Below, in pieces: positions 27,795 through 36,904 of a stretch of 64,000 nt of DNA. The translations under genes and the position numbers were made by a program. Location: the NCBI RefSeq assembly GCF_003999875.1, contig NZ_RQVJ01000003.1, forward strand, positions 167,900 through 231,899. Reading direction: 5' to 3'. Position 1 is the first letter of the stretch. Each line of letters starts with the position of its first letter. The notes below the pieces were generated by a model, which made no database searches, was not told where the DNA came from, and worked only from the letters and a program-made list of their open reading frames with translations. Source of the stretch: Veillonella sp. 3310 (lineage in GTDB: Bacteria; Bacillota; Negativicutes; Veillonellales; Veillonellaceae).

Positions 27795-28622
27795 ATGCTG
27801 TTTCAATTACAAACTACATTAGAAACATTACGATTCCTAGATATCGTAGATATTATAGTTGTAGCCACTTTATTCTATTGGTTATATAGACTAGTTAAAA
27901 ATACGAGAGCCTTAGGCTTATTGAAAGGGTTAGGAGTATTAGTGGTCATCAACATCGTGGCACACTTTATGGGGTTGCATACCATTAGTTGGATTATGCA
28001 ACAAAGTGTGGCCGTTCTAATGATTGCTCTGCCGATTGTATTTCAGCCAGAGTTACGACGCCTCTTAGAACAATTAGGTAGTGGTACTGGATTTTTCTCA
28101 TCCCGCACTAAAATTTCTAAAGAAGAGCTCACATCCATTGTGAAAGAGGTCGTTATTGCTTGTCGTAGTATGTCTCGTCGTAAAATTGGGGCGCTCATGG
28201 TTTTTGAAAGAAACATGAAATTAGATGTGTTATCCATGCAGGGGACTCGTATCGATGGACTTGTGACCAGTGAACTGTTGATGAATTTGTTTTATCCAAA
28301 ATCTCCTCTTCATGATGGAGCAGTAATCATTCGTAATGGACGTATTGAGACGGCTGCTAGTTTATTACCTGTCAGTCAAAACCGAGATGTGAGCAAGGAA
28401 TTAGGCACACGACACCGGTCTGCCTTAGGGCAAAGCGAAGAAAGTGATGCTTTAGTAGTAGTGGTCAGCGAAGAAACAGGACAAATTTCTTATGCCTTAG
28501 GTGGACAAATTCATCGTGGCGTCACAGAAGATACATTGCGCACAGTTATGTTGTCTTTATTAGAGCCAACACCAAGTGCAGTCAGTTCTTTACTTAAAAT
28601 AAAACGAGGTGAATCGAAATGA
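27795..28622 (+). CDS. cdaA: Diadenylate cyclase CdaA
   Basis: Membrane-bound c-di-AMP synthase. About three N-terminal transmembrane segments (residues 10-80) precede the DAC domain. The DGA motif is in LHDGAVIIRNG near residue 174 and the RHR motif in GTRHRSALG near 205. ATG 27795 follows AGGAG; the earlier in-frame ATG lies in the terminator loop. It is followed by cdaR (4-bp overlap) and, two genes on, glmM, the classic Firmicutes arrangement linking c-di-AMP with wall precursor synthesis. Confidence 0.95.
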   Translation: MLFQLQTTLETLRFLDIVDIIVVATLFYWLYRLVKNTRALGLLKGLGVLVVINIVAHFMGLHTISWIMQQSVAVLMIALPIVFQPELRRLLEQLGSGTGFFSSRTKISKEELTSIVKEVVIACRSMSRRKIGALMVFERNMKLDVLSMQGTRIDGLVTSELLMNLFYPKSPLHDGAVIIRNGRIETAASLLPVSQNRDVSKELGTRHRSALGQSEESDALVVVVSEETGQISYALGGQIHRGVTEDTLRTVMLSLLEPTPSAVSSLLKIKRGESK

Positions 28623-29548
28623 TGCATTGGATAGTAGGGTTAAAACATAATTGGGGGATGAAATTATTCTGTTTATTTTGTGCCATTGGTATGTGGGTAT
28701 TTGTTATGAAGGACCAAAATCCTGTGATAGAAATGACATATACTGTACCAGTGCAAGTGCAGAATTTGGATCAAAATTATTTGGTAGAAGGGGTACCGAG
28801 CGAAGTGCGTGTTCATTTGCGAGGACCTCGTAATGCTATCTTTGATATTAATCCATCTGTTTTGAAAGCCTATGTAAACATGAAGAATGCCCGTGTAGGA
28901 CAGGAAAATGTAGCTATCAATTTTACAGCCCCTACGGGGACTTTCATCGATAGTATAACTCCAGAAAATGTAACAGTTACGGTGGATGAATACATGGTAA
29001 AAGAGTTACAAGTCCAGGCGCAACCATTAGGCACGGTGCCAAATGATATTGCCATTAAAGACTCTAAAGTTATGCCTACTACGGTAACGATTTCTGGACC
29101 AGCCCATTTGGTAAGCAGAGCATCCTATGCCGTGATTCGGATTAATCTAGATAAACATCGAGAAAGCTTCACGGAAGTAGGGGACATTTTACCTGTAGAT
29201 TCTGCGGGCAATGTGGTAGAAGGATTGACGATCACACCGAAAGGCGCGCAAATTCAATATGAGCTAGAGCGCATTCGGATGGAGAAAAAGGTGCCAGTCC
29301 AAGCTAATGTAGTGGGTAATGTACCTAGTGGCTATACAGTGAAACGAGTAGTGATAGAACCAAAAGAGTTGACCATTGTAGGAAAAGAATCTCTTCTCAA
29401 TGGGATTGATGGGGTTAAAACGATTGATATTCCTATCCATGGGGCTACGAGTAGTTTTACTGGGGGATATAGTCTAGTCTTGCCAGAAGGTGTAACAACA
29501 ACCACAGACCGAGTTGTGGTGAAAGTGGAAATTGAACCACATATGTAG
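28619..29548 (+). CDS. cdaR: CdaR, YbbR-domain regulator of CdaA
   Basis: One N-terminal membrane anchor (FCLFCAIGMWVFV) followed by an extracytoplasmic part with about three to four YbbR repeats (for example VRVHLRGPRN, VTISGPAHLV, ELTIVGKESLL). The protein is 309 residues. It binds and tunes CdaA in related organisms. The ATGA overlap with cdaA indicates coupled translation. Confidence 0.92.
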   Translation: MMHWIVGLKHNWGMKLFCLFCAIGMWVFVMKDQNPVIEMTYTVPVQVQNLDQNYLVEGVPSEVRVHLRGPRNAIFDINPSVLKAYVNMKNARVGQENVAINFTAPTGTFIDSITPENVTVTVDEYMVKELQVQAQPLGTVPNDIAIKDSKVMPTTVTISGPAHLVSRASYAVIRINLDKHRESFTEVGDILPVDSAGNVVEGLTITPKGAQIQYELERIRMEKKVPVQANVVGNVPSGYTVKRVVIEPKELTIVGKESLLNGIDGVKTIDIPIHGATSSFTGGYSLVLPEGVTTTTDRVVVKVEIEPHM

Positions 29549-29557
29549 GAGAGAAAC

Positions 29558-31171
29558 ATGTTACGTATTATAAATTTTCGGATACCCGTGCAAGAGGCGG
29601 AGCAGTTAGAAACATTGCTTGTTAAAAAGTATAGTCCTTTACAAGGGCGTATTACAGCAATTCATGTGGTACGACGGGCTGTGGATGCGAGAAAGAAACC
29701 GCATATTACTTTCGTGTACACTATGTTCTTAGAAGTAGACCAAGAACAACAATTGATGAAAAAACTAAGTCGGTATAAAGATATTACTTTGATGGAACCT
29801 GAAATGTCGGAACCTATTGTGCGTGGTACTATGCCTATGCAATATCGACCAGTGGTGGTAGGTTTTGGACCGGCGGGCATGCTAGCGGCCTTTTACTTAG
29901 CTCGAGAAGGGTATCGTCCTATCGTGTTAGAACGAGGTCAAGATGTAGACCAACGTACCTTAGATGTAGAACAGTTTTGGAAAGAAGGTATTTTCAAACC
30001 TGAATCGAATGTACAGTTTGGTGAAGGTGGAGCAGGTACCTTTTCAGACGGTAAATTAACCACTCGTGTAACCCATCCAAGACTTCATGAGATTGCTACG
30101 TACTTTGTAGAATTTGGAGCTCCTGAAGAAATTTTATATAAACATAAACCTCATGTAGGAACAGATATTTTGCGCCATATGGTAAAAGCTATGCGACAGC
30201 AGATTATTGCTTGGGGCGGGGAAGTCCGTTTTGGTGCACAGGTGACAGATATTAAAGTACAAGATCAAACAGTAACAGACGTTGTGATCAATGGAACAGA
30301 ACAAATCCCAGCAGATATTGTACTATTAGGGGTTGGACATAGTGCGCGTGATACGTATCGCATGCTCCATGATAGAGGGGTCCATTTAGAAGGGAAATCC
30401 TTTGCCATTGGTGTTCGTATTGAACACGATCAAGATGTTATCGATACGTCACAATATGGGGTGCATCCAGAGGATATTGGTCTAGGCGCGGCAGAATATT
30501 CTTTGGTATATCACGATAAAGAACAAGATCGTTCTTGCTATAGTTTCTGTATGTGCCCAGGAGGACAAGTCGTTGCCAGTGCTTCAGAAGAAGGTGGCGT
30601 TGTGACTAATGGTATGAGTTTATACGCTCGTGACAGTGGCATTGCCAATAGTGCTTTGGTGGTTACTGTAGGACCTCGTGATTTTGGAGATCATCCATTA
30701 GCCGGGGTGGACTTTCAACGAAAATGGGAAGAACAAGCTTTTATCGTGGGCGGGCGCAATTACCATGCACCAATTCAGACGGTAGGTCACTTCTTAGGCC
30801 GCACAGAGACAAATGATGTACAGCGTAAATCTTATAGTTATGAGCCTGGTGTGACACCAGCAGATATTCGTCAATGTTTGCCAGACTATGTGACGAATAC
30901 ATTAGCAGAGGCGTTGCCATATTTTGGGCGACGCATACAAGGCTTTGATGCGGACCATGTGTGTATGACTGGGGTGGAAACACGAACATCAGCACCGCTT
31001 CGCATCGTACGAGATGAACATAGACTTTCACAGTCCACGAAGGGATTATATCCTATCGGGGAAGGTGCAGGCTATGCAGGAGGCATTATGAGTGCCGCTT
31101 TAGATGGGGCAGAAACTGCCATATTAGTTATGAATACATATGGCCCTTTGAAAGGAGATCATCATGAGTAG
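29558..31171 (+). CDS. FAD-dependent oxidoreductase (COG2509-like)
   Basis: A 537-residue flavoprotein with the dinucleotide loop VVGFGPAGMLAAFYLAREG near residue 102 and VLERGQDVDQ. FGEGGAGTFSDGKL and the C-terminal GEGAGYAGGIMSAALDG are also present. The first 95 residues form a separate small domain, as in this family. Function is not established; a dehydrogenase role is guessed from the fold. It lies 10 bp after cdaR and overlaps glmM by 8 bp, so it is firmly in the operon. Confidence 0.85.
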   Translation: MLRIINFRIPVQEAEQLETLLVKKYSPLQGRITAIHVVRRAVDARKKPHITFVYTMFLEVDQEQQLMKKLSRYKDITLMEPEMSEPIVRGTMPMQYRPVVVGFGPAGMLAAFYLAREGYRPIVLERGQDVDQRTLDVEQFWKEGIFKPESNVQFGEGGAGTFSDGKLTTRVTHPRLHEIATYFVEFGAPEEILYKHKPHVGTDILRHMVKAMRQQIIAWGGEVRFGAQVTDIKVQDQTVTDVVINGTEQIPADIVLLGVGHSARDTYRMLHDRGVHLEGKSFAIGVRIEHDQDVIDTSQYGVHPEDIGLGAAEYSLVYHDKEQDRSCYSFCMCPGGQVVASASEEGGVVTNGMSLYARDSGIANSALVVTVGPRDFGDHPLAGVDFQRKWEEQAFIVGGRNYHAPIQTVGHFLGRTETNDVQRKSYSYEPGVTPADIRQCLPDYVTNTLAEALPYFGRRIQGFDADHVCMTGVETRTSAPLRIVRDEHRLSQSTKGLYPIGEGAGYAGGIMSAALDGAETAILVMNTYGPLKGDHHE

Positions 31172-32510
31172 ATTATTCGGTACAGATGGGGTACGAGGTT
31201 TAGTCAATGAATTTTTAACGCCAGAGTTGGCCTATCATTTAGGTCGAGCAGCGGCGTCTTATTTTGGTCAATCCGTAGAACGTCCAACCTTCTTAATTGG
31301 ACGTGATACACGTATTTCTGGAGGCATGCTAGAAAATGCTTTAGCCTCTGGTATTTGCGCAGTAGGCGGTGATGTGATTATTTTAGGGGAAGCACCAACC
31401 CCTGCCATTGCTTACTTGGTTCGCCAAAAAGGTTGTACTGCAGGGGTTGTGATTTCTGCATCCCATAATCCGTATCCAGATAATGGTATCAAATTCTTTG
31501 ATGGTAATGGATTTAAATTACCAGATGCAGTAGAAGATGAAATTGAAAAGCTATGTACAGCTAGCGCAGATGATTGCTTGCCACGTCCAACAGATGGAGA
31601 TATTGGACGGATTACGTATCATCAAGACTGGGTGGAAGAATATGTGAATTTCGTAGTATCCACTAGTGATGCTTTAACTGGATTGAAAGTTGTCTATGAC
31701 GGAGCTCATGGGGCAGCTTCTAATGTGGGCCCTAAGATTCTTCGCCAATTAGGGGCAGAGGTAGTAGCCATCAATGTAGAGCCAACGGGCACAAATATCA
31801 ACGATAACGCAGGGTCTACGCATTTAGAAGGCTTGCAAGAGGCGGTGCTTCGTGAAGGCGCACAAGTGGGGATTGCCAATGATGGTGATGCAGACCGTTG
31901 TTTGATGGTGGATGAAAAAGGTCAAGTCTTAGACGGTGACCAAATCATGTTGCTTTGTGGTTTACACCTGAAAGAACAAGGTAAACTAAAAGACAATATG
32001 ATCGTAGGCACAGTGATGAGTAATATCGGCTTTCACAAGGCGGCAAAAGAGTTGGGTATGCAAACATGCAGCACAGCAGTAGGGGATCGTTATGTGTTGG
32101 AAAAAATGCTCGCTGATGGATACTCTATTGGTGGCGAACAATCGGGACATGTCATCTTCTTAGATTACAATAGTACAGGAGATGGTTTGTTGACGGCAGT
32201 GCAAACCTTGTCCATAATGAAAGAAAAAGGAAAATCTTTATCTGAACTAGCTGGTTTGATGACAAAATACCCACAATTGTTAGTAAATGTACGAGTGCTT
32301 ACAAAAGCAGGCTGGGAGACGAATAGTGCGATCCAAGATGCGATCCGTGAAGCAGAAGAAGAATTGGGGGGCAATGGTCGTATTTTAGTGCGTCCATCTG
32401 GTACGGAACCATTGATTCGCGTTATGGCAGAAGGGCCAGACCAAGACCAATTGGATGAATTATGTAACCGTATTGGCGATGTGATCCGCATTGAACAAGG
32501 AGAAGCCTAA
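31164..32510 (+). CDS. glmM: Phosphoglucosamine mutase
   Basis: Interconverts glucosamine 6-phosphate and 1-phosphate for UDP-GlcNAc. The opening LFGTDGVRGLVN, the phospho-Ser loop ISASHNPYPDNG near residue 100, the Mg loop DGDADRC near 241 and RPSGTEPLIRVM near the end are all in place. At 448 residues it is full length. ATG 31164 overlaps the FAD gene. Presence beside cdaA-cdaR is the conserved c-di-AMP module. Confidence 0.97.
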   Translation: MSRLFGTDGVRGLVNEFLTPELAYHLGRAAASYFGQSVERPTFLIGRDTRISGGMLENALASGICAVGGDVIILGEAPTPAIAYLVRQKGCTAGVVISASHNPYPDNGIKFFDGNGFKLPDAVEDEIEKLCTASADDCLPRPTDGDIGRITYHQDWVEEYVNFVVSTSDALTGLKVVYDGAHGAASNVGPKILRQLGAEVVAINVEPTGTNINDNAGSTHLEGLQEAVLREGAQVGIANDGDADRCLMVDEKGQVLDGDQIMLLCGLHLKEQGKLKDNMIVGTVMSNIGFHKAAKELGMQTCSTAVGDRYVLEKMLADGYSIGGEQSGHVIFLDYNSTGDGLLTAVQTLSIMKEKGKSLSELAGLMTKYPQLLVNVRVLTKAGWETNSAIQDAIREAEEELGGNGRILVRPSGTEPLIRVMAEGPDQDQLDELCNRIGDVIRIEQGEA

Positions 32511-32851
32511 TGTTTCGCTTAGTGACGGACGAAGAAACCTATGAACAAGGCACTTGGGATGATGTAGAAACGGTGCTACATCAGATTGTGGCAGATGAGC
32601 GTGTGTTTTTTACATTAGTTTGGGATACACCAAAAGAAAACAGCCACTTTGTCCAAGCCATTATGGATGAAGACCATCCAGATCAATTAAATTTAGAAAT
32701 TGCCTTATCCAAAGATGGTCATAATTATATGTATGTGAAGAAGTATGTGACTATACCATGGTGTATGGATACATTAGAAACCATGTATGTACAAAACCAT
32801 TTACCAGATATGAGCATTTGGGAGTTTGTCGGAGCGTTTCCGCAGGGATAG
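32510..32851 (+). CDS. Hypothetical acidic 113-residue protein
   Basis: Not recognised. It begins in a TAATG overlap with the glmM stop, so it is translationally coupled. It is acidic, without signal peptide or membrane segment, and has several aromatic residues toward the C-terminus (WCMDTLETMYVQNH). It may be a small partner of the glmM operon; no function is proposed. Confidence 0.75.
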   Translation: MFRLVTDEETYEQGTWDDVETVLHQIVADERVFFTLVWDTPKENSHFVQAIMDEDHPDQLNLEIALSKDGHNYMYVKKYVTIPWCMDTLETMYVQNHLPDMSIWEFVGAFPQG

Positions 32852-32923
32852 ATGTTTGACGGCTTTGACGTTATGGATGGATAGGGTTCTTTAGGGGCCT
32901 TTTGGCTATTAAAATATAAAAAA

Positions 32924-32968
32924 GAGAGGAAAGTTGATGTTTCAATCAACTTTCCTCTTATTGTATTG
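32924..32968. terminator. Terminator between glmM operon and TauE/SafE gene
   Basis: GAGGAAAGTTGAT (32926-32938) and ATCAACTTTCCTC (32945-32957) form a 13-bp stem. It is flanked by an A-run on the left and TTATTGTATT on the right, so it can serve both convergent transcripts. Confidence 0.8.
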
Positions 32969-33017
32969 GGAACCATTTTATAGGGTTCTATTTTGTGATA
33001 GCCCTTTTTAGATTTAG

Positions 33018-33953
33018 TTATTCCGCAATAGGTGCTTGTAATAGAGCATTGCCAGTATCCATGCCCACAGGACTAGGGCTTACCAAATATAAGCAAAGCA
33101 CGATGAGGATGGTTAAACCGATGATTAACCAAGAGAATTTACCAGATTTACTGAATCCGTAGTATCCAAACATGCGGATACCGAAGGCACAACCAACGGC
33201 AGCAATTAAGGAAGCTAAGGAAAATTGATTTTCTAGTACAAATAGAACCATGGTGCCCGCAAAAGCGCCGATGACTGTGACCATAGGTACAATGCGATCA
33301 AAAGAAGATGGGAAATTTCGTTTCACTCCGTGAATATAGGAAGAAATATCTAATCCAAATAGACCTAATAGTAAGGATAAGGATGGCCAAATAGCAGTCC
33401 AGGATTGACGCATAGCATAGCGATTCGCCCCTGCATAGTAAGCAAACCAAGTTAAGCCCAACATAGCAATTCCCACCAATAGGAAGTACCAAGTATCAGG
33501 GATATGACGGTATGCTAAGACACCGACGATAGTCCAACCAGCAGCTAGTACGGAGGAAGTCCCAATTTGTTTTAGGGTAGGTCGTTCTGCTTGTGGAATG
33601 CGTTTGTATAGAGCAGCCCCTAATTCTAAGATAAAGAAAAAAATAAATAACCCAATGGATAGATGAGGAGATACTAGACTCAATCCAAAAGAGATAACTA
33701 GAGGGATAAGTAATTTCCAACCTGGGAAGAAGGTTAACTCTTTGAAGTCTAGTCGTACATCCTGTGTTTCTAAGGTAAATGTGTTATACAAAGTGAATGT
33801 CAACATAAATGATACGACTTCTACCGGTGTAGCCCCCCAATATAATAGGGTTGGTACTAATAAGAAAGAAATAGCAATTCCCGTAAATCGAGAAATGAAT
33901 GCGGCTACAATACCTATTGTAAAGTAAGGTAGCAAGGCCAAGATATACTCCAT
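33018..33953 (-). CDS. TauE/SafE-family (TSUP) membrane permease
   Basis: A 311-residue polytopic inner-membrane protein with about eight to nine hydrophobic segments. The N-terminal FTIGIVAAFISRFTGIAISF and PTLLYWGATPVEVVSF resemble the glycine/proline-rich first repeat of TSUP exporters. The substrate is probably an anion of sulfur or an organic acid, not determinable here. An AAGGAG-type site precedes the ATG. It is monocistronic and convergent with the glmM operon. Confidence 0.78.
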   Translation of the reverse strand: MEYILALLPYFTIGIVAAFISRFTGIAISFLLVPTLLYWGATPVEVVSFMLTFTLYNTFTLETQDVRLDFKELTFFPGWKLLIPLVISFGLSLVSPHLSIGLFIFFFILELGAALYKRIPQAERPTLKQIGTSSVLAAGWTIVGVLAYRHIPDTWYFLLVGIAMLGLTWFAYYAGANRYAMRQSWTAIWPSLSLLLGLFGLDISSYIHGVKRNFPSSFDRIVPMVTVIGAFAGTMVLFVLENQFSLASLIAAVGCAFGIRMFGYYGFSKSGKFSWLIIGLTILIVLCLYLVSPSPVGMDTGNALLQAPIAE

Positions 33954-34034
33954 AATGAACTCCTTTTTAATACATGATATACTTACTTTTAGTATACGTT
34001 ACTTTGGAACGCATAGCAAGGATATCAATAGATA

Positions 34035-34937
34035 TCAGTGGGTATTAGGAGAAATTTCTTGTGGATGTGTATCTTTGATAATCCGTCGAATTGTTTCTGG
34101 ATGGCATCCATAGTGAGATGCGATTTCTGCTACAGATAGTTGATCCCTCTTGTGTAAATTTTGTATAGCATAGGTATGTTCGCGGATACGTCGTGCTTTT
34201 CGGTAGACTCCGTGGCGGATTAATAGATTGCGAATTGTATGGTACTTAGTTTGGTAGGTGGTGGCTAATTGTTGCAACGACGTACCTTGTACATAGTCAG
34301 AAATAATGGAGTATGTAGGAAGTTGCTCTTTATTCCCTCGTAACATAATTCCTCGTTCTCGTAACCGCGACGCAATGGTGGAGGGTTTGACAGAGTATAG
34401 CTTACCAATATGAATAGTAGACAGTTTGTGTTGTGTGTAGAGCTGGCAAATATCATCCATAGGTAAATCAATGCGCTTTAGGCTATTTCGGAGGGAAACA
34501 CCATGGCGTTGTAATAGATGGATAATCGTAGAAGGAGCCACCTGTAATTCTCTGCCAATCATGGCAGCACTAGATCCTCTAGCGTAAGATTCTAAGATAT
34601 AGGAGATAGGTAATGATGTTTGTGAAGAACTAGGGCGGAGTTCCTTTAGGTGCCATTTATGTAATCGACTATAGATAGTGCGAGGAGATACATGAAAATG
34701 CTGGGCAATGGATTTGATGGATTTACTACTTTTATAGAGTTGAGTCAGTTCCTCTTTGGAGATCGTGGGAATTCTACTATGAAAGGGAATCCCATAGTCT
34801 CGTAGTCGTTGGCAAATGGTGCTTTGACTACAGTGTAATTGCTCGGCGATAGCAGTAGTACTCATGCCTTTTGTTACATACAGTTGGTACAGTAATTCAT
34901 AAGGAATGGGAATGATGAACTTTTTTGGTTTGCTCAT
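34035..34937 (-). CDS. Protein of six tandem helix-turn-helix units
   Basis: A 300-residue protein built of six repeats of about 45-50 residues, each ending in a recognisable HTH. The blocks are STTAIAEQLHCSQSTICQRL, SIKSIAQHFHVSPRTIYSRL, SAAMIGRELQVAPSTIIHLL, STIHIGKLYSVKPSTIASRL, SLQQLATTYQTKYHTIRNLL and SVAEIASHYGCHPETIRRII. No catalytic domain, membrane segment or ligand domain is visible. ATG 34937 follows TAGGAGGAGG. It could be a DNA-coating or multivalent DNA-binding protein, or the DNA-recognition part of a lost transposase. It is flanked by divergent and tail-to-tail unrelated genes. Confidence 0.8.
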   Translation of the reverse strand: MSKPKKFIIPIPYELLYQLYVTKGMSTTAIAEQLHCSQSTICQRLRDYGIPFHSRIPTISKEELTQLYKSSKSIKSIAQHFHVSPRTIYSRLHKWHLKELRPSSSQTSLPISYILESYARGSSAAMIGRELQVAPSTIIHLLQRHGVSLRNSLKRIDLPMDDICQLYTQHKLSTIHIGKLYSVKPSTIASRLRERGIMLRGNKEQLPTYSIISDYVQGTSLQQLATTYQTKYHTIRNLLIRHGVYRKARRIREHTYAIQNLHKRDQLSVAEIASHYGCHPETIRRIIKDTHPQEISPNTH

Positions 34938-35122
34938 AATAGGCCTCCTCCTATGTTTTCTGTGAATGATAGATTACTTTCAGTATGCACAGAATAGTGC
35001 ACATTGTCCACTCACTGGTAGGAGTGTGTATGACTGGTAGGAAATTTTTTGCCATCTATGGAGGAAGAGGGGGACAATCGTGTATAATAAAAGGAACAGT
35101 TTTGATGATAGAAGGAGATACT

Positions 35123-35740
35123 ATGAAAGATATGATTCATTATATTGCGATGCTACCGGCTATTGCCATCGCAATTTCTATATTTAACTACGCACAAGCG
35201 AAGATGGCGATCCGTTTGGGAGATACTACACCGAGACAATGGGGAAGAGATACGATTAATCCTTTCGCTCATATTGACTTACTTGGTATATTGGTGATGC
35301 TTATTGCTAGCGTAGGTTGGAGTAAGCCGATTCCCTTTTCACCCTATCATTTTAAAAACCCACGCACTGCGATGATACAAATTGCCTTAGCTGGATTAGG
35401 TGCTAATATTTTAGTGGCATTTCTGGCCTATGTAGGCATGTCCATTGCCATGCAAGTCAGCACAGTAAGCACTGGCTTACAAATGGTCATGTCCTATATC
35501 GTGACCTTGTGCATCGGCTTTGGCGTTTTCAATATGCTACCAGTGCCAGGCTTTATTGGATTTTATGTACTACTACAATATTTGCCTTATGAGTGGCAAG
35601 AAAAATTATTGAATGCTCAGTTGTGGTTCTTTATCGGCATTCTGGTGTTGGGACAATTTGGATTTTTAGGTGCTGTGATTCGTCCAGTATTTGCAGTGAT
35701 TTTGGGTATTTTTGAAAGTATTGTTCATCTAATCCTATAA
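35123..35740 (+). CDS. Site-2 protease (M50)-like membrane protein without catalytic residues
   Basis: A 205-residue polytopic protein that aligns well with the short bacterial S2P family (RLGDTTPRQWGRDTINP, AHIDLLG, GWSKPIPFSPYHFKNPR). The zinc motif HExxH is replaced by FNYAQ at about residues 22-26, and the downstream PPLDG-type Asp site reads PVPGFIGF. It is therefore predicted proteolytically inactive. I start at ATG 35123 (MKDMIHYI) after GAAGGAG; the frame is open 138 bp upstream without support. It is a single gene between the HTH-array gene and the DUF4198 gene. Confidence 0.8.
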   Translation: MKDMIHYIAMLPAIAIAISIFNYAQAKMAIRLGDTTPRQWGRDTINPFAHIDLLGILVMLIASVGWSKPIPFSPYHFKNPRTAMIQIALAGLGANILVAFLAYVGMSIAMQVSTVSTGLQMVMSYIVTLCIGFGVFNMLPVPGFIGFYVLLQYLPYEWQEKLLNAQLWFFIGILVLGQFGFLGAVIRPVFAVILGIFESIVHLIL

Positions 35741-35819
35741 TTAATGGATATGCGTCTTGTTAATACATAGATAAAAACAATCGTCAATTATAGAAATAAT
35801 TCATAATTAAAAATAAATA

Positions 35820-35848
35820 TTGCTAGTGATTCTCAAAAGATGTACAAT
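35820..35848 (+). promoter_or_regulatory. Promoter of the DUF4198 gene
   Basis: TTGCTA (35820-35825), a 17-bp spacer and TACAAT (35843-35848), with an AT-rich upstream region, about 42 bp before the start. Confidence 0.5.
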
Positions 35849-35889
35849 ATAAGTATTGTAATTTTATATTTCATAGGAGGATATCCATC

Positions 35890-36606
35890 ATGAAAAAAAG
35901 TAAGTTAGCAATTCTTGCATTAGCATTAGTAGGGGCTGTATCTGTAGGATCCAATGCATCAGCACATGGCGTGTGGTTTGCAGAACGTATTGATCAACCA
36001 ACATTGGTATTAGGCGAAGGTCCTGTAGATAACGCATACGAACCATCTATGGTAAAAAGCTTTGAAGCTTATGATGTGGCATATAATCCATTGGACATGA
36101 AAGTAATGCCTCATGAACACAATGTAACTATTGAGAAAAATAAAATGTTAGGTACTACAGCAACTACATTTGACTATGGCTATTTTACAAAAGATAAAGA
36201 TGGCAAAATGCATAAAGCTATGATGAAAGATGTACCAAATGCTGTGAAATCTACGCATGCTGTAAAATATAATGTAAACTATTGGAATGCAGCAGTAAAA
36301 CCTGAACGTTTGAATATGCCAATCGAAATCGTTCCAAGCGTTAACCCATTGACATTGCGTAAAGGTGATACTTACGAAATCCAAGTATTCAAAGATGGTA
36401 TGCCGTATGCTAACGCTCCATTAATCAAAGACGTTATCAATGATTTGACTAATGAAAGTCAAGCTGATGCACAAGGTAAAGCAATGGTAACAGTGAGTGC
36501 TAATGGCTTGAACGTTGTGGGCGTAGAAGTAGCATTCCCAACAGAAACAAAAGGAGAACAAACAAAATACTTCTCTAGCTTGTCATTTACGATTCAACCA
36601 GAGTAA
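35890..36606 (+). CDS. Secreted DUF4198-family protein
   Basis: A 238-residue exported protein. The signal peptide is residues 1-25 (KKSK, hydrophobic core, NASA) with cleavage predicted after ASA, so the mature chain starts His-Gly-Val-Trp. The remainder is a beta-rich DUF4198 fold with a late carboxypeptidase-like segment (NPLTLRKGDTYEIQV). DUF4198 proteins often accompany metal uptake. The N-terminal His plus PHEHN near residue 77 would suit metal binding, but no transporter gene is adjacent. AGGAGG lies upstream of ATG 35890. Hairpin repeat A follows directly and supplies its terminator. Confidence 0.82.
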   Translation: MKKSKLAILALALVGAVSVGSNASAHGVWFAERIDQPTLVLGEGPVDNAYEPSMVKSFEAYDVAYNPLDMKVMPHEHNVTIEKNKMLGTTATTFDYGYFTKDKDGKMHKAMMKDVPNAVKSTHAVKYNVNYWNAAVKPERLNMPIEIVPSVNPLTLRKGDTYEIQVFKDGMPYANAPLIKDVINDLTNESQADAQGKAMVTVSANGLNVVGVEVAFPTETKGEQTKYFSSLSFTIQPE

Positions 36607-36795
36607 AACGTCTCTTGCGATGCTATGAAAACTTGTGGCGGCTTAACTAAATAAAGGAAAGAGCACGGCATACCCCCTCTCAAACGGTATTTCATAATGT
36701 TTGTTCGGAGGCACACCGTGCTCTTTTTGTATTTGTATCATTTGGATAGTAAAACTCGCCACAAGTTTTCTACGCATAACTGCGTTCCTTAGGTA
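36607..36795. repeat. Structured hairpin repeat, copy A (also a terminator)
   Basis: The outer stem AAAACTTGTGGCG (36628-36640) pairs with CGCCACAAGTTTT (36757-36769), perfectly. The inner stem AAAGAGCACGG (36658-36668) pairs with CCGTGCTCTTT (36716-36726). The central loop holds the sequence around ACGGTATTTCATAATGTTTG shared by copies B, C and E. The right inner arm runs into TTTTTG, so it can end the DUF4198 transcript. It ends with CTGCGTTCCTTAGG, seen in other copies. Confidence 0.75.
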
Positions 36796-36831
36796 ATAGT
36801 GTTAAATATTATCAACGTTATGTGTGATTTA

Positions 36832-36840
36832 TGCTATAAT
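36832..36840 (+). promoter_or_regulatory. Extended -10 promoter of small peptide gene 1
   Basis: TGCTATAAT, with no good -35. Transcription would start near 36848, right at the AGAGTCATCAACGTG repeat. The same element precedes copy 2 (38750-38758). Confidence 0.6.
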
Positions 36841-36904
36841 AAAATTAAAGAGTCATCAACGTGAGTTGGGCTCATCTCTTCCTATAATAGGAGGAGGTGA
36901 TAGT

